Of a stretch of 64,000 bases of DNA, positions 47,909-60,157 are shown in pieces. Source of the DNA: Plotosus lineatus (Eukaryota; Chordata; Actinopteri; Siluriformes; Plotosidae); contig CM045733.1 of assembly GCA_024760905.1 (NCBI GenBank), positions 17,765,001 to 17,829,000 of the forward strand. Direction: 5' to 3'. The notes beneath the pieces were generated by a model. That model saw nothing but the letters and a program-made list of their open reading frames with translations. It was not told where the DNA came from and did no database searches. The first letter of the stretch is position 1. Every line of letters starts with the position of its first letter. The position numbers and the translations under genes are program-made.

Positions 47909-47962
47909 TCAAGGACCTACTTGCTGTGAGGCAGATGATACCAACACACAGCCTCGCTTTCA

Positions 47963-48887
47963 TATCATTTTTAGATCCTATTCTTTAGATCCTACTTGTG
48001 AGGAGATATTCATCATTCATTCATGATTTCAAAGGATGTCAAAGAATATTATTACAGTAAAAGTCCTGTTTGAATACAGGTTTTTTGAGCAGATTTCCAA
48101 AAACAAAGACTCAAGTGATACACATATTCCAACAAACATACCTTGGGTGTTTACATTGCAGAAATTCTCACCAACACACTGGGTCAAGATCCTACTCCAA
48201 ACTTGAGCTTTAGTTCATAGCGAACCCAGTGCTGGCTTTCTACATCGTCCCGAACTGGGATATTTTCAACCGAACAATTCCCTGTACATACGATCCTTCT
48301 GATGTTCACCATAGAAATAGTTCAACACAAACTGCTGATGACAAAAGATATCTTTGGTACGATTTTATTAAAGTTCTCATAGCATGGAACCTTGTCGAAT
48401 TAGATAGTTCCCTCTCTTCGCACGCCCAGGCCTGTCAGCCAATGATAAGACACAGCCTTTTGATAAAGAACCCCATTATTCCTAGAGTCTTATCATAGCA
48501 AAAAGCCTTTGGAAAAACCCTCCTCAAGATTAAATAGAGAATATTATGAGATCTTGGCATGAAAGTGTCACAGTTCTGAGAGAAAAAAAAATCAAAACTA
48601 TGAAAGTAACTAAAGAGAATGAGAAATTACATACTTAATTGCCTGAGCACTGCAAAGACAGAGAGAGAAAAGAGGATAAGCACAACTTTTTGAGAATGTC
48701 ACGTGCACATGAAGCATCAAATCATTTCTGACATGAAAACCACAAACCTGAACTGAGGTTAGCAGAACCATTTCGCTGGAACACGACCACAAGCTATTAA
48801 TTACCTTGCGTCTTCTGTGCATTATCTTTATGAACAAGCTTTCTGTATTACTGTGGTCAGTGCTCCTGAATTTTATGTTCCCAATTA
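47963..48887. other. intron, nothing recognised
   Basis: No exon or repeat end seen. Confidence 0.5.
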
Positions 48888-49487
48888 CCGTATTTGATGT
48901 GATCAGCACCCAGGGCGCTTAAAAAACTGGAGTGGGTGGTGGGCGTTTATTAAAATGAATCCCAGCGGAGTGGAACTGCAAGTGCTTATTACCATAGCGG
49001 TGGAAAACATGAATAATAACAGAACAATAAAAGAGTTTTACTGGTATTTGTGTTATTCATTTTGTAAATCAACCAAATTACTTGCATGAAAGCTGAAAAT
49101 AAACAGAAAACAGCAGAGACCGGTGCCGTTCCTTTAAATATTTTCCCCAGACGTAAAATCGAGCCAATGAACATGAATGTCAACTTTAGTACATGGCACG
49201 TTGAACCAATCAACACAAAGGTCAACTTTAGCACATGGCATGTTGAAAAGCACATGACCAGGAACGTCTTTAAATTTATGAAGTTAGTGAGCAGGCGAAT
49301 CGGGTGATAAATACTCGTCATCACGTTCTGATTCATTCATTCAGAGCATCCCATAGTTTTGCTGGAGCAGTTTCTACTGGTTAATTGGTTGTTGGACATT
49401 TATCAAAAGAACACAGCAAAATATTTTCCAGTTTTTTAAAGCATGGTGGAACAATCAAATGTGTTGCTACTGATGAACATTATAGAC

Positions 49488-50188
49488 CAGGGGTTGGGAA
49501 CCTGTGGCTCAGGAGCCAGATGTGACTCTTTTGATGATTGTATCTGGCCCTCAGATAAATCAGGTGGCCTTTCTTAACAGAATAACGAATACATAATTTC
49601 ACTTTCATTTAAATAAAAATACAAAAAAGGCATCAAATAAAACAATAATAATTGAATAAATCTTGCGCATTTAAAATCTATTCATCTATTTTAAATGCCA
49701 AGTCACTGTGGCACGAAGCAGAGGTTCAATCCTTTCTGTAGGCGGGCGGGTCCGATACCTTGAAACTCTAATTTTATTGGATTATAACAACAGCCACAGC
49801 CTGCGCGTGTTGTTTTTGAGTAAAGAGATACATTTCCCTCATTTTTGATCAGCTCATTTGCACAAAGCCAAGCACAGCTGGCAAGCAAACACAAATGGAC
49901 AGAAATAAAAAAACTTCAACCTGCAGACCAGCTGATTGCCAAAACTTGGGACGCGCTTCCTGTCACATAAACACTACAGGGTGTGAGTTCTGTCGTGTCC
50001 TCACCATGTATCAACCAGACTATAAAGCCATCAGCAAAACCATGCAGCACCAGAAGTCACATTAATAGTAAGAAGTACTTTTCTTATTAATAAATAACTT
50101 CATTATGACAATATCGTTTAAAATAAATTCAGAATCTTATTATACTCTAAAATTGTTGAGTCTTCTTTTTTCAATTTAGTTGTATTCA

Positions 50189-50257
<69 letters not shown>

Positions 50258-50336
50258 TCTCAGAGGATTAGATTTTAAAACATGTCTTTTTTTTTTTTTT
50301 TTTGGTTCTCTTAGGCAAAAAAGTCCCCGACCCCTG
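49488..50336. mobile_element. hAT-2 element
   Basis: 849 bp; ends CAGGGGTTGGGAACCTGTGG and AGTCCCCGACCCCTG. Exact 8-bp duplication TTATAGAC at 49480-49487 and 50337-50344. Contains (TA)n at 50191-50254 and a T-run. No transposase. Confidence 0.93.
50191..50254. repeat. (TA)n microsatellite
   Basis: 32 TA units inside hAT-2. Confidence 0.95.
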
Positions 50337-50571
50337 TTATAGACATTCCCCAGTGGTGGTGTGTCTTGAAATACCATGTAAACTCATTTTTACAAGCAGT
50401 GAACGCCTCATTTTACTGTTACAGAGACTGATCAAATAAAATTGGTAAGTTTGATCAATGATTTTGCTCCCAGTACACATGGGCTGTTATTAGACATAAA
50501 AAAAATAAAATAAAATAAAAAAACACTAGGGGGCGCTTATTGGAGCAGGACGCTTATTACGTTGAATACGG

Positions 50572-51484
50572 TATGTCAAGCACATTGGCCGGTTCCCTAA
50601 ATGGATTTACGTCCATCATCATCATCATCATCATCTTTTCCCACCTGGCATGAGATTAACATTAGGATGTGCCTGTTGAAAGCAAAGGAATCTTGTTAAA
50701 AGCATTAAAAATTTAGAAGGTCCAGTCCACCTTTCCGTGCGCGATAAATGAAAGGTCAACACTATTCTTCGGGTGGTGTATTGGAGGTGAACACTACCCT
50801 TGTATAACCCCCAACTATCATTTTGCTTTAAAACCCATTCAATACAATATTAATCTTCTGGAGTTCAGCGCTTGATAGCTCCCAGACCTTATCACCATAT
50901 AATAACTAAGAGAGCACAAACGCCATTAAGGTTTTCATGAGAGTTCTGAAAGAGGGATTTTATGATCAGTGAGGACATGCTTTTGCTTGTTCAAATCTTG
51001 TACTCTGATGCAATCCTGTGATAATCCTGTGCATAAATTTGCTGGTGTTCCCATGCTGCTGCTTGCTCACAGGTAAAAAACTGGAAATATTCATAAATAT
51101 AAACTGATCTTTAAGGATAATTTGCACACGCAATTAACATGTTAGACAGCATATGTCTGAACAACATATGGTGTGACAGACTAGGCATTAAGGCACGTTA
51201 CCAAATAACCGGTGAATAATCTTGCGATGCTTGTACTCGGTAAACCCACGTGAGCTGTTTGCAGATTGCAGTACAGTACTTATGTTTAGTTATTTTCACT
51301 CTAAAAGAAAATGACCACTAATTAATATTTCACTTTTAATCAGAAATTTAAGAAATACCTTGTAGAGCTTTGTACTTACCCAGAGGTCAAATGAGCCAGT
51401 TCAGATGAAGTGATTTTGCAGTCTACACAATAGAGCTCCACAAACTCAGTAAATAAATACATTTCCATAAATGGGAACCTCTTG
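50572..51484. other. intron, short (CAT)n at 50613-50634, otherwise nothing
   Basis: A short CAT trinucleotide run. No exon seen. Confidence 0.5.
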
Positions 51485-51897
51485 TTCTCATTTTGGCTGT
51501 TCCCTTTGTTTTTTTTTTCAGGGGTTGCCATAGCGAATCATCTGCACCATCCTCATGGAAGTCATAGTAATGATTCTCATGTTTGATTTGGCATAGGTTT
51601 TTACATTGGATGCCCTTCCTGACACAACCCTTAGCACGGGCCAGAAACACACTGATGGCTATATAGTGACTCTTGACGAAAGTCAGCAATGGTTCTTTTA
51701 CATGAACCTCACACCATAGACAGTGAGAGACATGGCCGGGCTTTGATAACCTAGTTAGCTGCACTGGGTGGGTGGTGGTGGTGGTGGTGGGGGGGGGGGG
51801 GGGGGGGGTCAGTGACAACCTTGTGGAGAGTGGGACTCGAACCCCCAACCGTGGGATCAGCGATCCAGCACCTTTTACCACCAGGCCACCATTACCC
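51485..51897 (-). mobile_element. SINE-R, full length, with G-run
   Basis: Tail at left (inverse of CTATGGCAACCCCTGAAAAA), the 30-bp subfamily insert near 51548-51570, and head at right. The usual short C-run before the AGTGCAGCTAACT-type body is expanded to over 20 bases. Confidence 0.9.
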
Positions 51898-51905
51898 GAA
51901 CTCCT

Positions 51906-52258
51906 TCTTTTCCTTTCGGCTCTTCCCTTTTTCAGGAGTCGCCACAGCGAATGATCTTATTCTCGTGTTTGATTTGGTAGGTTTTTACATCCGATGCGCT
52001 TCCGAACACAACCCTTTCGCACGGGGCGGAAACACGCTGACGGCTATGCAGATACTCTTGACAAAAGTCAGCAATGGTTCTTTTACATGAACTTCTCACC
52101 AGAGACAGTGAGAGACATGGCCGGCCTTTGATAACCCAGTTAGTGGGTTGGGGATTGGGGGGGGGGGGGGGGGGTGCCAACCTTGTGTAGAGTGGGACTC
52201 AAACCCCCAACCTTAGAATCAGCGATACAGCGCCATTTACCACCAGGCCACCACTGCT
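51906..52258 (-). mobile_element. SINE-R, full length, tandem neighbour
   Basis: Second minus-strand SINE-R starting 8 bp after the first, again with an expanded homopolymer (about 52157-52174). Confidence 0.9.
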
Positions 52259-53156
52259 GGCAAAAAAAAAAAAATCAAAAGATTTGCCAGCATTGCTCGA
52301 CCAACCCCTTAAAAACCCTGAATGGACACAATGACTTCGGAGTCCAAGTGGTACAGCTAAGAACGAATCTAACTCATGGCACGTTTCAGAGAGCTGAGAT
52401 CGCCATTGGCTCGTATCTGGAATGATCTCTCCCTTAGCAGAAACAGTGCCTCCTGTCCGTTATGTGGCTCACGTACCGAACGTGGTAAGAAATCTCAGCA
52501 GGCTATTGACCTATACTGAGCCGGTCATGTTCTTTATAAGTTATACATCCATGAAAGCTCTGATGAAAATCACAAGCCTTGATTGATAGCTCAAGCTCAT
52601 ACAGGCAGGATTTCCAGACCAAATCATTATTGATTTAAAATGCATCGATGTCAGAAGGTTTGGAATCTCCACATGTTTCATCTCAAAGACAGATTTAATA
52701 TTTGTAAAACTGAAAGCTCCTCGGCTTTATTCCTGTTACAGCTGTTTTATTCTTATCATAAAAGTTGAAAAACTTATTGTAACATTTTATGGATGCAGAG
52801 GCTTCATTCAACATCCCATTCATTTGGGACTGAGAACCGGGCCCAATACAGTGGCCCTTCTGCGGTACGTTTCAAAGTGGATGAAAAACAGAGAGTGCAA
52901 TTTTGTACTCCTGCGGGGTCGCCAGCCACAGATTTCCGATGAATCACTGTCAAGCCGGTTCCTCTTCTACCTCTCTGGCACCGACACGTTTCCCAGCCTG
53001 AGCCCTGAGTCAGATACAGACCGGAGACATAGCGTTGAAGGATTTAGAAGATATGATCCATCTCCAATAAATAATGACGACAAAAATCTTTACACTCTGG
53101 AATTAAGACATATGATGATGGCAGTGCATTAGAAGCCGGAGAGATGCCCAAGTGCG
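52259..53156. other. intron, nothing firm
   Basis: An open plus-strand frame at 52824-53132 has no recognisable domain and is likely chance. No repeat ends seen. Confidence 0.45.
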
Positions 53157-53432
53157 CCGTGTATTCATTCATTTGCAAGAACCATTTATTCCTACTCGGA
53201 TTGCAGCGCTGCTTGAGTCCATCTCAGCAGACACTGGTTAAAGGTATAGACAGCTCACTAGTCCTTCACAGGGTCAATACTCACACACAGAGGAAACCTG
53301 GAACAGCCAATTGGACTAATGTCCCTGCCTTTTAACTGTCGGAGGAAACTGGAGTGCCTGGAGAAAACCCACACAAGCACAGAAAGACCCTCACCAAGCC
53401 CAGTACCTTCTTGCCATGATGTCACCGTGCTG
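53157..53432 (-). mobile_element. V-SINE copy
   Basis: Inverse V-SINE: CAGGGTCAATACTCACACAC, GCCAATTGGACTAATGTCCC, GGAGGAAACTGGAGTGCCTG and the head inverse GATGTCACCGTGCTGC. Confidence 0.72.
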
Positions 53433-53790
53433 CTGAGTGTGGTCTAATACATGGATATCAGGTTACTAGAAGCAAAAGCAATCCTTATACTTTTATATTT
53501 TATTTAACCGGGACCGGCTTTGCGTGATCACCTTAATGCTTCAAATAGCAGATTTGTAAATCAGCACTGAAAAGACCTCAAGATACAAATTTATTTTGTG
53601 CTAATGGTCTCCAGAGAGGAGATCAGCTGCTACCTTGGTCACGCTACATTTAGCATAGACGTTATGCTGAGCTGGAGCAAAGACATAAAGCAAGGCAGGC
53701 TTTTTGTGATTACGTTGAATCCTTGAACGGAAAAATCCCATGATCAAGCCTCAGATGAAACACGATCAATTGTGGTAGGTTGTTCTCAAA

Positions 53791-54102
53791 GGTAAGGTAA
53801 AGTCCGTTGGGCTTTTTAGGCCCGAGCCATAGTGGCTCATTGGACCGGTGCTTATCCCCGGTTTCCATAGCGTGAAACGACCAGGAGTTCAACTCCTCTT
53901 GGATGGGACGCTAGTCTGTCACAGGTTACCTTCCCAGTATATTTTTACTGGTACCCATTTATACTGCTGGGTGAACAGGGGCACACTTGTGGTTGAGAAC
54001 TTGCCCAGGGCTCTTAGCACGGTGGGGGTCTAACTGGGATTTGAACACACAACCTCCCGATCATGAGTGCAGCACCTTAACCACTATGCAACCGGCCCCA
54101 TG
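53791..54102 (-). mobile_element. SINE-X copy 2
   Basis: Same element as 33514-33799 (TTACCTTCCCAGTATATTTT, CTGGTACCCATTTATACTGC). 13-bp target repeat GGTTGTTYTCAAA at 53778-53790 and 54103-54115, with one mismatch. Confidence 0.88.
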
Positions 54103-54291
54103 GGTTGTTTTCAAACCAGCAAACTAAAACCTGAATTCTGAAGGTCGACAACTCAATGGTGGTTCACAGTTTCAGTCTAAAAATGAACTGAATTCGGTAG
54201 AAGCTGCTGTTAATGAGGTGGCTTGTTAAACGTGGTTCAGTTTAACCCCTTTGGTGCCAAACTGGACTCAAAGTCTGATTCATAGGCACAG

Positions 54292-54294
<3 letters not shown>

Positions 54295-54346
<52 letters not shown>
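54295..54346. repeat. (GT)n microsatellite
   Basis: About 26 GT units. Confidence 0.96.
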
Positions 54347-54350
<4 letters not shown>

Positions 54351-55107
54351 AAATCTGTGGGAAGAGACATTGCATCGTCTCCCCCATCTCTATTTTATTG
54401 ACTCTATGAGTGTGAAATCTTTCAACGGAGCAGCGTGACCTTCTTTATTGACTCTGATTGCATCATGATTGACCAGCATCAGCACCTTGTGATGGGTGAC
54501 TTTGTAGAAAATGTCTCTTTAGGCTGGCAAGGTTTGTGGACATGTTACAAACAAAGTGTCAGCACATTTTATTTGAGCCGGAGACAACAGAGCCTCGAGA
54601 AACCCAGCCGATAAAAGTGCCACCCGAACATCTGTTATAGGAAATGTCAATCACGCTTAGCTTAAAAATGATGAATTAGCTGTTCTGTTGTATCTCTCCC
54701 TGACCTGTCCGTCTTTGTTCCTTTCCTCTGAATAGCCTGTGTTCCCTTCCTTCACTTCTGCACACATCATCAGTGCGTATTATGAACAGCCTGTGCTTAT
54801 CCAGTCATCACAAATAGATAACAATTACAGGACTATCTGACTTGGACAGTTAGAGTACAAAATGAATAAAATATATGAAAATAGCTTGTGATTAAAACCA
54901 AAATCTCAATCATCCACTTGAGGAAAAGGGAGAGAGGAACATTCCCAGAGCAAGTCATATTATCCAATCATGAGGCATGCTGACTTTTCTACTTGAAAAT
55001 AAGTGGCTTATCTGGTGATGTCAGGCCAGCCAGGGTTGCTCAATTTAAATGTAAGAAAAAATAATGTCAGTTCTGTGAGCCGTGTTATTTATCAAATATA
55101 TTTACAT
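54347..55107. other. intron, nothing recognised
   Basis: No exon or repeat end seen. Confidence 0.5.
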
Positions 55108-55298
55108 GTGGAGCATTTTGGGAGACACCTTTATCCACAGGAACTTACACTTTTATACCAGGTATACAACTGAGCACTTCAGGGCTAAAGGTCTTACTCA
55201 TGGCCCCAACTGTGGTAAATTGATGGAGCTGGAGCTTGAACCCCTGACCTTCTGATTAGTAAGCCAGAGCTTACTACTGAGCCACCACTGCCCCATAC
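55108..55298 (-). mobile_element. DANA/Mermaid-like SINE
   Basis: Inverse orientation: the tail region GGGAGACACCTTTATCCACA is at left, and the tRNA-like head inverse (CTTGAACCCCTGACCTTCTG, CTGAGCCACCACTGCCCC) at right. Confidence 0.75.
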
Positions 55299-55704
55299 AC
55301 GCCCAACCCTGTACATGGACACTGAATTCAAAACAGGAAGCCCCGTCCTTCTGCTTTAGAATGCTACACTTCCCTGTGATGGACACCACTCTCTAGCCTT
55401 CAACCTCTATAGTTTGGCAATTTGTGCTAGGGAGGAGAGGTCAATGGCAAAAAAGTAGAAGAAAAGGATTAAATCAATAAATACTGTGTTGATTTAAATG
55501 CGAGTTAATCCTGAATGCATTCTAAAAAAGTAAATTCTCAAAATTGCTTTGCATAAGTATCCCAACTGGGACGTTTCTACATTTTCCAGTACAGTATTAC
55601 AACCTGGAGTTAAAATGAATTTCCCACATGGAAAGAAAGCCTGCACAGGACTGGTTTCAAAAAATATAACCAAACATAGCTTTGAATGACTTAAACGGCA
55701 ATTA
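55299..55704. other. intron, nothing recognised
   Basis: No exon or repeat end seen. Confidence 0.5.
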
Positions 55705-56007
55705 CAGTGATCCCTCGCAACTTCGAGCTTCAGTGCATCGTGTTTTTTTTTAAATATTCATCTAAAAATAAAAATAAAAAAATAGGGGAAAAGGCTAAGG
55801 AAAATGCAACAAAACAAGGCCAATTATGCAAAAAACCCCAAACAAACAAAAACAAAAAATTAACCCAAAACCCCCCAACAAAACTACTTACATTTTTATG
55901 TGAGGCGTGCATGTGAGTGTGTGCGCACGCGTGTTTGTATGTGTGGGTATTTATATTTTATTTGCATCTTATGTATTATTTTTTAATGTTTAATTGTTAT
56001 TATAAGC

Positions 56008-56363
56008 TAAGGGGCAGTGGTGGTCTAGTGGATAGGGCACAGGATCGCTGATCCTAAGTTTGGGGGTTCGAGTCCCCACAGGGTTGTCACTGTCCCCCCC
56101 CAGTGCGGCCTACTGGGTTATCAAAGGCGGGCCATGTTTCTCACTGTCTATGGTGAGAGGTTCATGTAAAAGAACCATTGCTGACTTTCGTAAAGAGTAG
56201 CTGCAAAGTCGTCAGCGTGTTTCTGTCCCTTGCTGAAAGGGTTGTGACAGGAAGGGCATCCGACGTAAAAACCTCTGTCAAATCAAAAACGTGCGAATCA
56301 GATGATTTGCTGTGGCGACTCCTGAGAAAAGGGAAAAAGCCGAAAGGAAGGAAGAAAGAAAGA
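56008..56363 (+). mobile_element. SINE-R inside MITE-A
   Basis: Full-length copy; exact 16-bp target duplication AATTGTTATTATAAGC at 55992-56007 and 56364-56379, which is MITE-A sequence. Confidence 0.95.
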
Positions 56364-56515
56364 AATTGTTATTATAAGCATTCATACCATTGAATATGTA
56401 TTTACTGATATTATAAACACATATATATGTACGTATACGTCAGTTAGGGCAGTGGTCCCCAACCTTGTTATCACCACGGACCGGTCAACGCTTGACAAAT
56501 TTACCGCCGACCGAG

Positions 56516-56516
<1 letters not shown>

Positions 56517-56554
<38 letters not shown>
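56517..56554. repeat. (GT)n microsatellite
   Basis: About 19 units, within hAT-3. Confidence 0.94.
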
Positions 56555-56558
<4 letters not shown>

Positions 56559-56601
56559 TAAAGATTGTTTGTATTGTAAATATAACATTTATATAAAATA
56601 T

Positions 56602-56619
56602 TAATAATAATAATAATAA

Positions 56620-56650
<31 letters not shown>

Positions 56651-56655
56651 AATAA
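56602..56655. repeat. (AAT)n microsatellite
   Basis: About 18 AAT units with one interruption, within hAT-3. Confidence 0.94.
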
Positions 56656-57123
56656 GCACTCCATGAATGTTATTTTTTTCAGTAGTGAAAATAAAGTTGG
56701 TTGGAAAGTAGAGCTTGAACTTTTCCTAAAAAAACACAGGTGATGGTGCACCAGCAGAGAGAATGAAGGCTCAGGCTCAGTCTGACCCAAAATGCCTACT
56801 ATTGTTTGAAATCCTCTGTTCTCGTGCCGTCTCCTTCTGAGTTACATTTTAGTGCTCAAATAACCGACATGTAACCGAGAGAATCTGGTCATTTTTCACA
56901 ATAAAAGACTTTTTCAAAATTAAAGATCGTTCAGACTCAGATAATAAATAAAACGGAAATAATTAATTATTTCTTCTGCGGACCGGTACCAATTGAGCCA
57001 CGGACCGGTACCGTCGTTGGGGAACACTCAGTTGGCGGGGGGGGGGGTTGTCATACTCCGCGGAAATCAGCAGTCGCAGGGTGGTCTCGGTCCCCATTAA
57101 CCATGGAAAGTAAGGGATCCCTG

Positions 57124-58920
57124 TACTTCCCATGACTTTTCCTTATTTTTGATTCCATAAAGAGGTGGATGTTCAGTCCCATCCCTTCATGCACATACTT
57201 TGCAGAATTCTGTTCAACAACTTTCACAAGCCTTCCGATTTTAGGGAATATGATACAAATGGACACTGTTTTTTTTTTTTTTTTTTTTTTTTTGTTTTTG
57301 TTTTGTTTTTTCGACGAGCTCTGTGTTACGGCTTCAAAAGATCCTGAACTAATGAGCCAGAACATCGAAACCTTCACGTAATTATAGACCGCACAATAAA
57401 AACGAACGATATATCAATGATACTTTTAGAAAATAAAATGATCCGGAAATCTAAAAGTGCTTCATTATTGTTTACACTGACAGTTTTCACAACTTGAATG
57501 ATTAAACGACGTAACAGTGTCGCTACATCCTGTTCATTTACGATGGAATTAATGACGCACTCAGAGTTTTAATGAAAGGCCAGGTCCACTCATCCACTGT
57601 GAATGTCACGTTGCTGCGACAGCCCACGGACATCTTAACTGCCATCCAGTGAGACTGAAATCACAGTTTCGTAGAAGCAAAGCGATGGAAACAACAAACA
57701 AATGAGGAGCAGCCTCCTGACAGCGTGCTGTTTCCAGCAGGACTAGCGATTAGCGTTGCCGTTTTCCTCCAGCACAGTTTCCTGTTTATTGTTAGGTTTA
57801 CTGATAAGAAAGAGCTATCTGGAATCGGATTGTATGGCAGGGGTAATTATTTGCTGCAGAGGGGGCGAGCTGTGCCAGGCAGAGGCTGCTTCACTGAACA
57901 AGCTGAAATATCTTACAGGATCTAATTATGGACTAGCCAGAGGTGTCACCCCCCCCCCCCTCTCGCGCCACAGCACGGGATATTACAGCCAAGAGTAGAA
58001 TGCTAAATGTAGTCCATCTCTCTCCCTTCATTCCCTACAGAAAGTGAATATCATTAATTTAACAAACTGGTTATCCTGCAATATCACCCATTATTAATCA
58101 GCCATAGATCTGATCCGAGCACTCCCATTATTAATGAGTTATAACGAGCCTGATCCAATAGCCAATATCACTCGATGCTTTTTCACAATCCAGATGTTCT
58201 TCCCTATGGAAATCCTTAGGCCCATTTAAAATGAAAGTCCAGGATAATGAACTGTACAGTACAGATTTCAAAGCCCCGCCCCCCCCCTCCCAGAGTAACA
58301 CGGTCAGAACATTTTCAATCAGCATCAGCTTGAGAACCTGAAGTAAACATTACACGAGAGTGCCTCTTGCTTTTGTCCGGCTCAAAATAATCATCTTTGG
58401 AAAGAGCACTGAATGGGAATATGTAGTTTCTGAGAGGCTCCATTAGAAGATATTGAAGCTGGCACAAAATAAACGCCAGCCCCTAATGGAAACTGTGCAA
58501 ACTCGTGCGTTAATTTGTCGGCGCCTTTGATGATACAAAGCAGACGTGTCCAATCTTATCCGGCTACGCCCAGTGTTTGCGCAGGACTTCTTTCGACCGT
58601 GCAGGAGACACACCGTCCACATGATTAAATCAAATGATGTTATTTTCAAACCGGTGGAGTGGCTCCTGAGATTCATGGTTGAGATGAAAACCTGAACCCA
58701 CACCGGCGCTTTGTGGAGAAGACTGGACGCCGCAATATAAAGCTTTCTACTTTCCTCTAACTTGTAAACACAGAGTGGGCGGGGCAAAGGTGAAAAGTGC
58801 ACTTTTTCAGGCCGTGCTGTTTTACTTTCAAATTCATTATTAATAACAAAAGTAGTTGGACACAATAACGCATTACTTCATTCTGCAAATGTCTTTTTCT
58901 CTGAGATATCGAACCATATT
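57124..58920. other. intron, nothing firm; T-run at about 57270-57292
   Basis: No exon or repeat ends recognised. A C-run lies near 57950. Confidence 0.45.
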
Positions 58921-59183
58921 TCAAAGTCAGAGAGGCTAGATTGAGATGGTTTGGACATGTACAGAGGAGGGATAGTGAGTATATTGGCAGTAGGATGCTG
59001 AGGTTGGAACTACCAGGCAGAAGGCCTCGAGGAAGACCAAAGAAGAGATTTATGGATGTGGTGAAGGAAGACATGAAGGTCGTTGGAGTCAGAAAAGAAG
59101 ATGCAGAGGACAGGGTGAGATGGAGGCGGATGATTTGCTGTGGCGACCCCTGAAGGGAGCAGCCGAAAGTAAAAGAAGAAGAA
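58921..59183 (+). mobile_element. RTE-type LINE, strongly 5'-truncated (copy 4)
   Basis: Only the last 260 bp remain, encoding LRWFGHVQRRDSEYIGSRML and GRRPRGRPKKRFMDVVKED, with a (GAA)n end. Target duplication GATATCGAACCATRTT, one mismatch, at 58905-58920 and 59184-59199. Confidence 0.94.
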
Positions 59184-59497
59184 GATATCGAACCATGTTC
59201 CAGTTAATCAACCCTGAACTGTGGACCGCTTCACCGGAATTAAAAAAAAACAATGCACAGTGATCCCTCGCTACTTTGTGCTTCAGTGCATCGCAGGTTT
59301 TTCAAAAATATTCATCAAAAAATAAACAATAAGGAAATTAAGGAAAAATAAGACAAAAAGTTAATGAAAATGCAGCAAAACAAGGCCAATTATGCAAAAA
59401 ACAAAACAACAAAAAAAAAAACCCCAAACAAACAAAAACAAAAAACAACCCAAAACCCCCCAACAAAACTACTTACATTTTTATGAGAGGTGCACAT

Positions 59498-59500
<3 letters not shown>

Positions 59501-59535
<35 letters not shown>
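59501..59535. repeat. (TG)n microsatellite
   Basis: About 17 units; in other MITE-A copies this place holds only a few CA/TG units. Confidence 0.93.
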
Positions 59536-59537
<2 letters not shown>

Positions 59538-59653
59538 TTATATTTTATTTACATCTTGTGCATTATTTTTGAATGTTTAATTGTTATTATAAGCATTTAT
59601 AGTGTTGAATATGTATTTATTGATATTATATACACATATACATGTACGTATAC

Positions 59654-59998
59654 TGGTGGTCTAGTGGTATAGGGCATTGGATCGCTGATCCAAAGGTTGG
59701 GGGTTCGAGTCCCACTCTCCACAAGGTTGTCACCCCCCCCAGTGCAGCTAACTGGGTTATCAAAGGCGGGCCATGTCTGTCACTGTCTATGGTGAGAGGC
59801 ATGTAAAAGAACCATTGCTGACTTTCGTAAAGAGTAGCTGCAAAGTCGTCAGCGTGTTTCTGTCCCTTGCTAAAAAAGGGTTGTGACAGGAAGGGCATCC
59901 GACGTAAAAAACTCTGCCAAATCAAACGTGTGAATCAGATGATTCGCCGTGGCGACTCCCGAGTAAAAGGGAAAAAGCCAAAAGGAAGACAGACAGAC
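59654..59998 (+). mobile_element. SINE-R inside MITE-A (source-like copy)
   Basis: Full copy starting TGGTGGTCTAGTGG. Exact 16-bp target duplication ATACATGTACGTATAC at 59638-59653 and 59999-60014. The whole SINE plus downstream MITE-A and 45 bp of flank is duplicated at 5.5-6.07 kb. Confidence 0.95.
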
Positions 59999-60157
59999 AT
60001 ACATGTACGTATACGTCAGTCAGGGGGGGGGGGGTCGGTCCTACTTCGCAGAAATCGGTGGTCGCGAGGGGTCTCGGTCCCCATTAACTGCAGAAAGTGA
60101 GGGATCTCTGTAATTGAAAATATTCCACGTTTGTTTCCCATTCTGCTCCCAGTTATG

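Larger units (their letters stand above)
46875..47962 (-). mobile_element. V-SINE interrupted by hAT-1, itself carrying SINE-R
   Basis: V-SINE tail at 46875-46902 (TTGCTTAATGCTACTAGGG) and the rest from 47671 (TACTAGGGTCACAGGGAGGC) to about 47962, including GTCTTTGAACTGTGTGAGGA and a CA array. Confidence 0.8.
48888..50571. mobile_element. TIR-I element, copy 2, split by hAT-2
   Basis: Left CCGTATTTGATGTGATCAGC ACCC, right GGACGCTTATTACGTTGAAT ACGG, TA on both sides. Removing the hAT-2 gives a sequence collinear with 42356-43244. Confidence 0.88.
56450..57029. mobile_element. hAT-3 inside MITE-A
   Basis: Ends CAGTGGTCCCCAACCTTGTT and GTCGTTGGGGAACACT, with CACGGACCGGT near both ends: a widespread vertebrate hAT terminus. 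Flanking 8-mers AGTTAGGG and AGTTGGCG match at six of eight. Contains (GT)n and (AAT)n. Confidence 0.85.
55705..57123 (+). mobile_element. MITE-A with nested SINE-R and hAT-3
   Basis: Left CAGTGATCCCTCGCAACTTC after TA, right GTAAGGGATCCCTG before TA. Without the two insertions the sequence is collinear with the other MITE-A copies. Confidence 0.92.
59258..60110 (+). mobile_element. MITE-A with nested SINE-R
   Basis: Left CAGTGATCCCTCGCTACTTT, right GTGAGGGATCTCTG before TA. Collinear with other copies once the SINE is removed. Confidence 0.93.

Noticed and set aside
52824..53132. 102-codon open frame as a possible new gene or exon
   Set aside because: No domain, low-complexity or repeat signature, no splice or start context; a frame this long is expected by chance in 64 kb.
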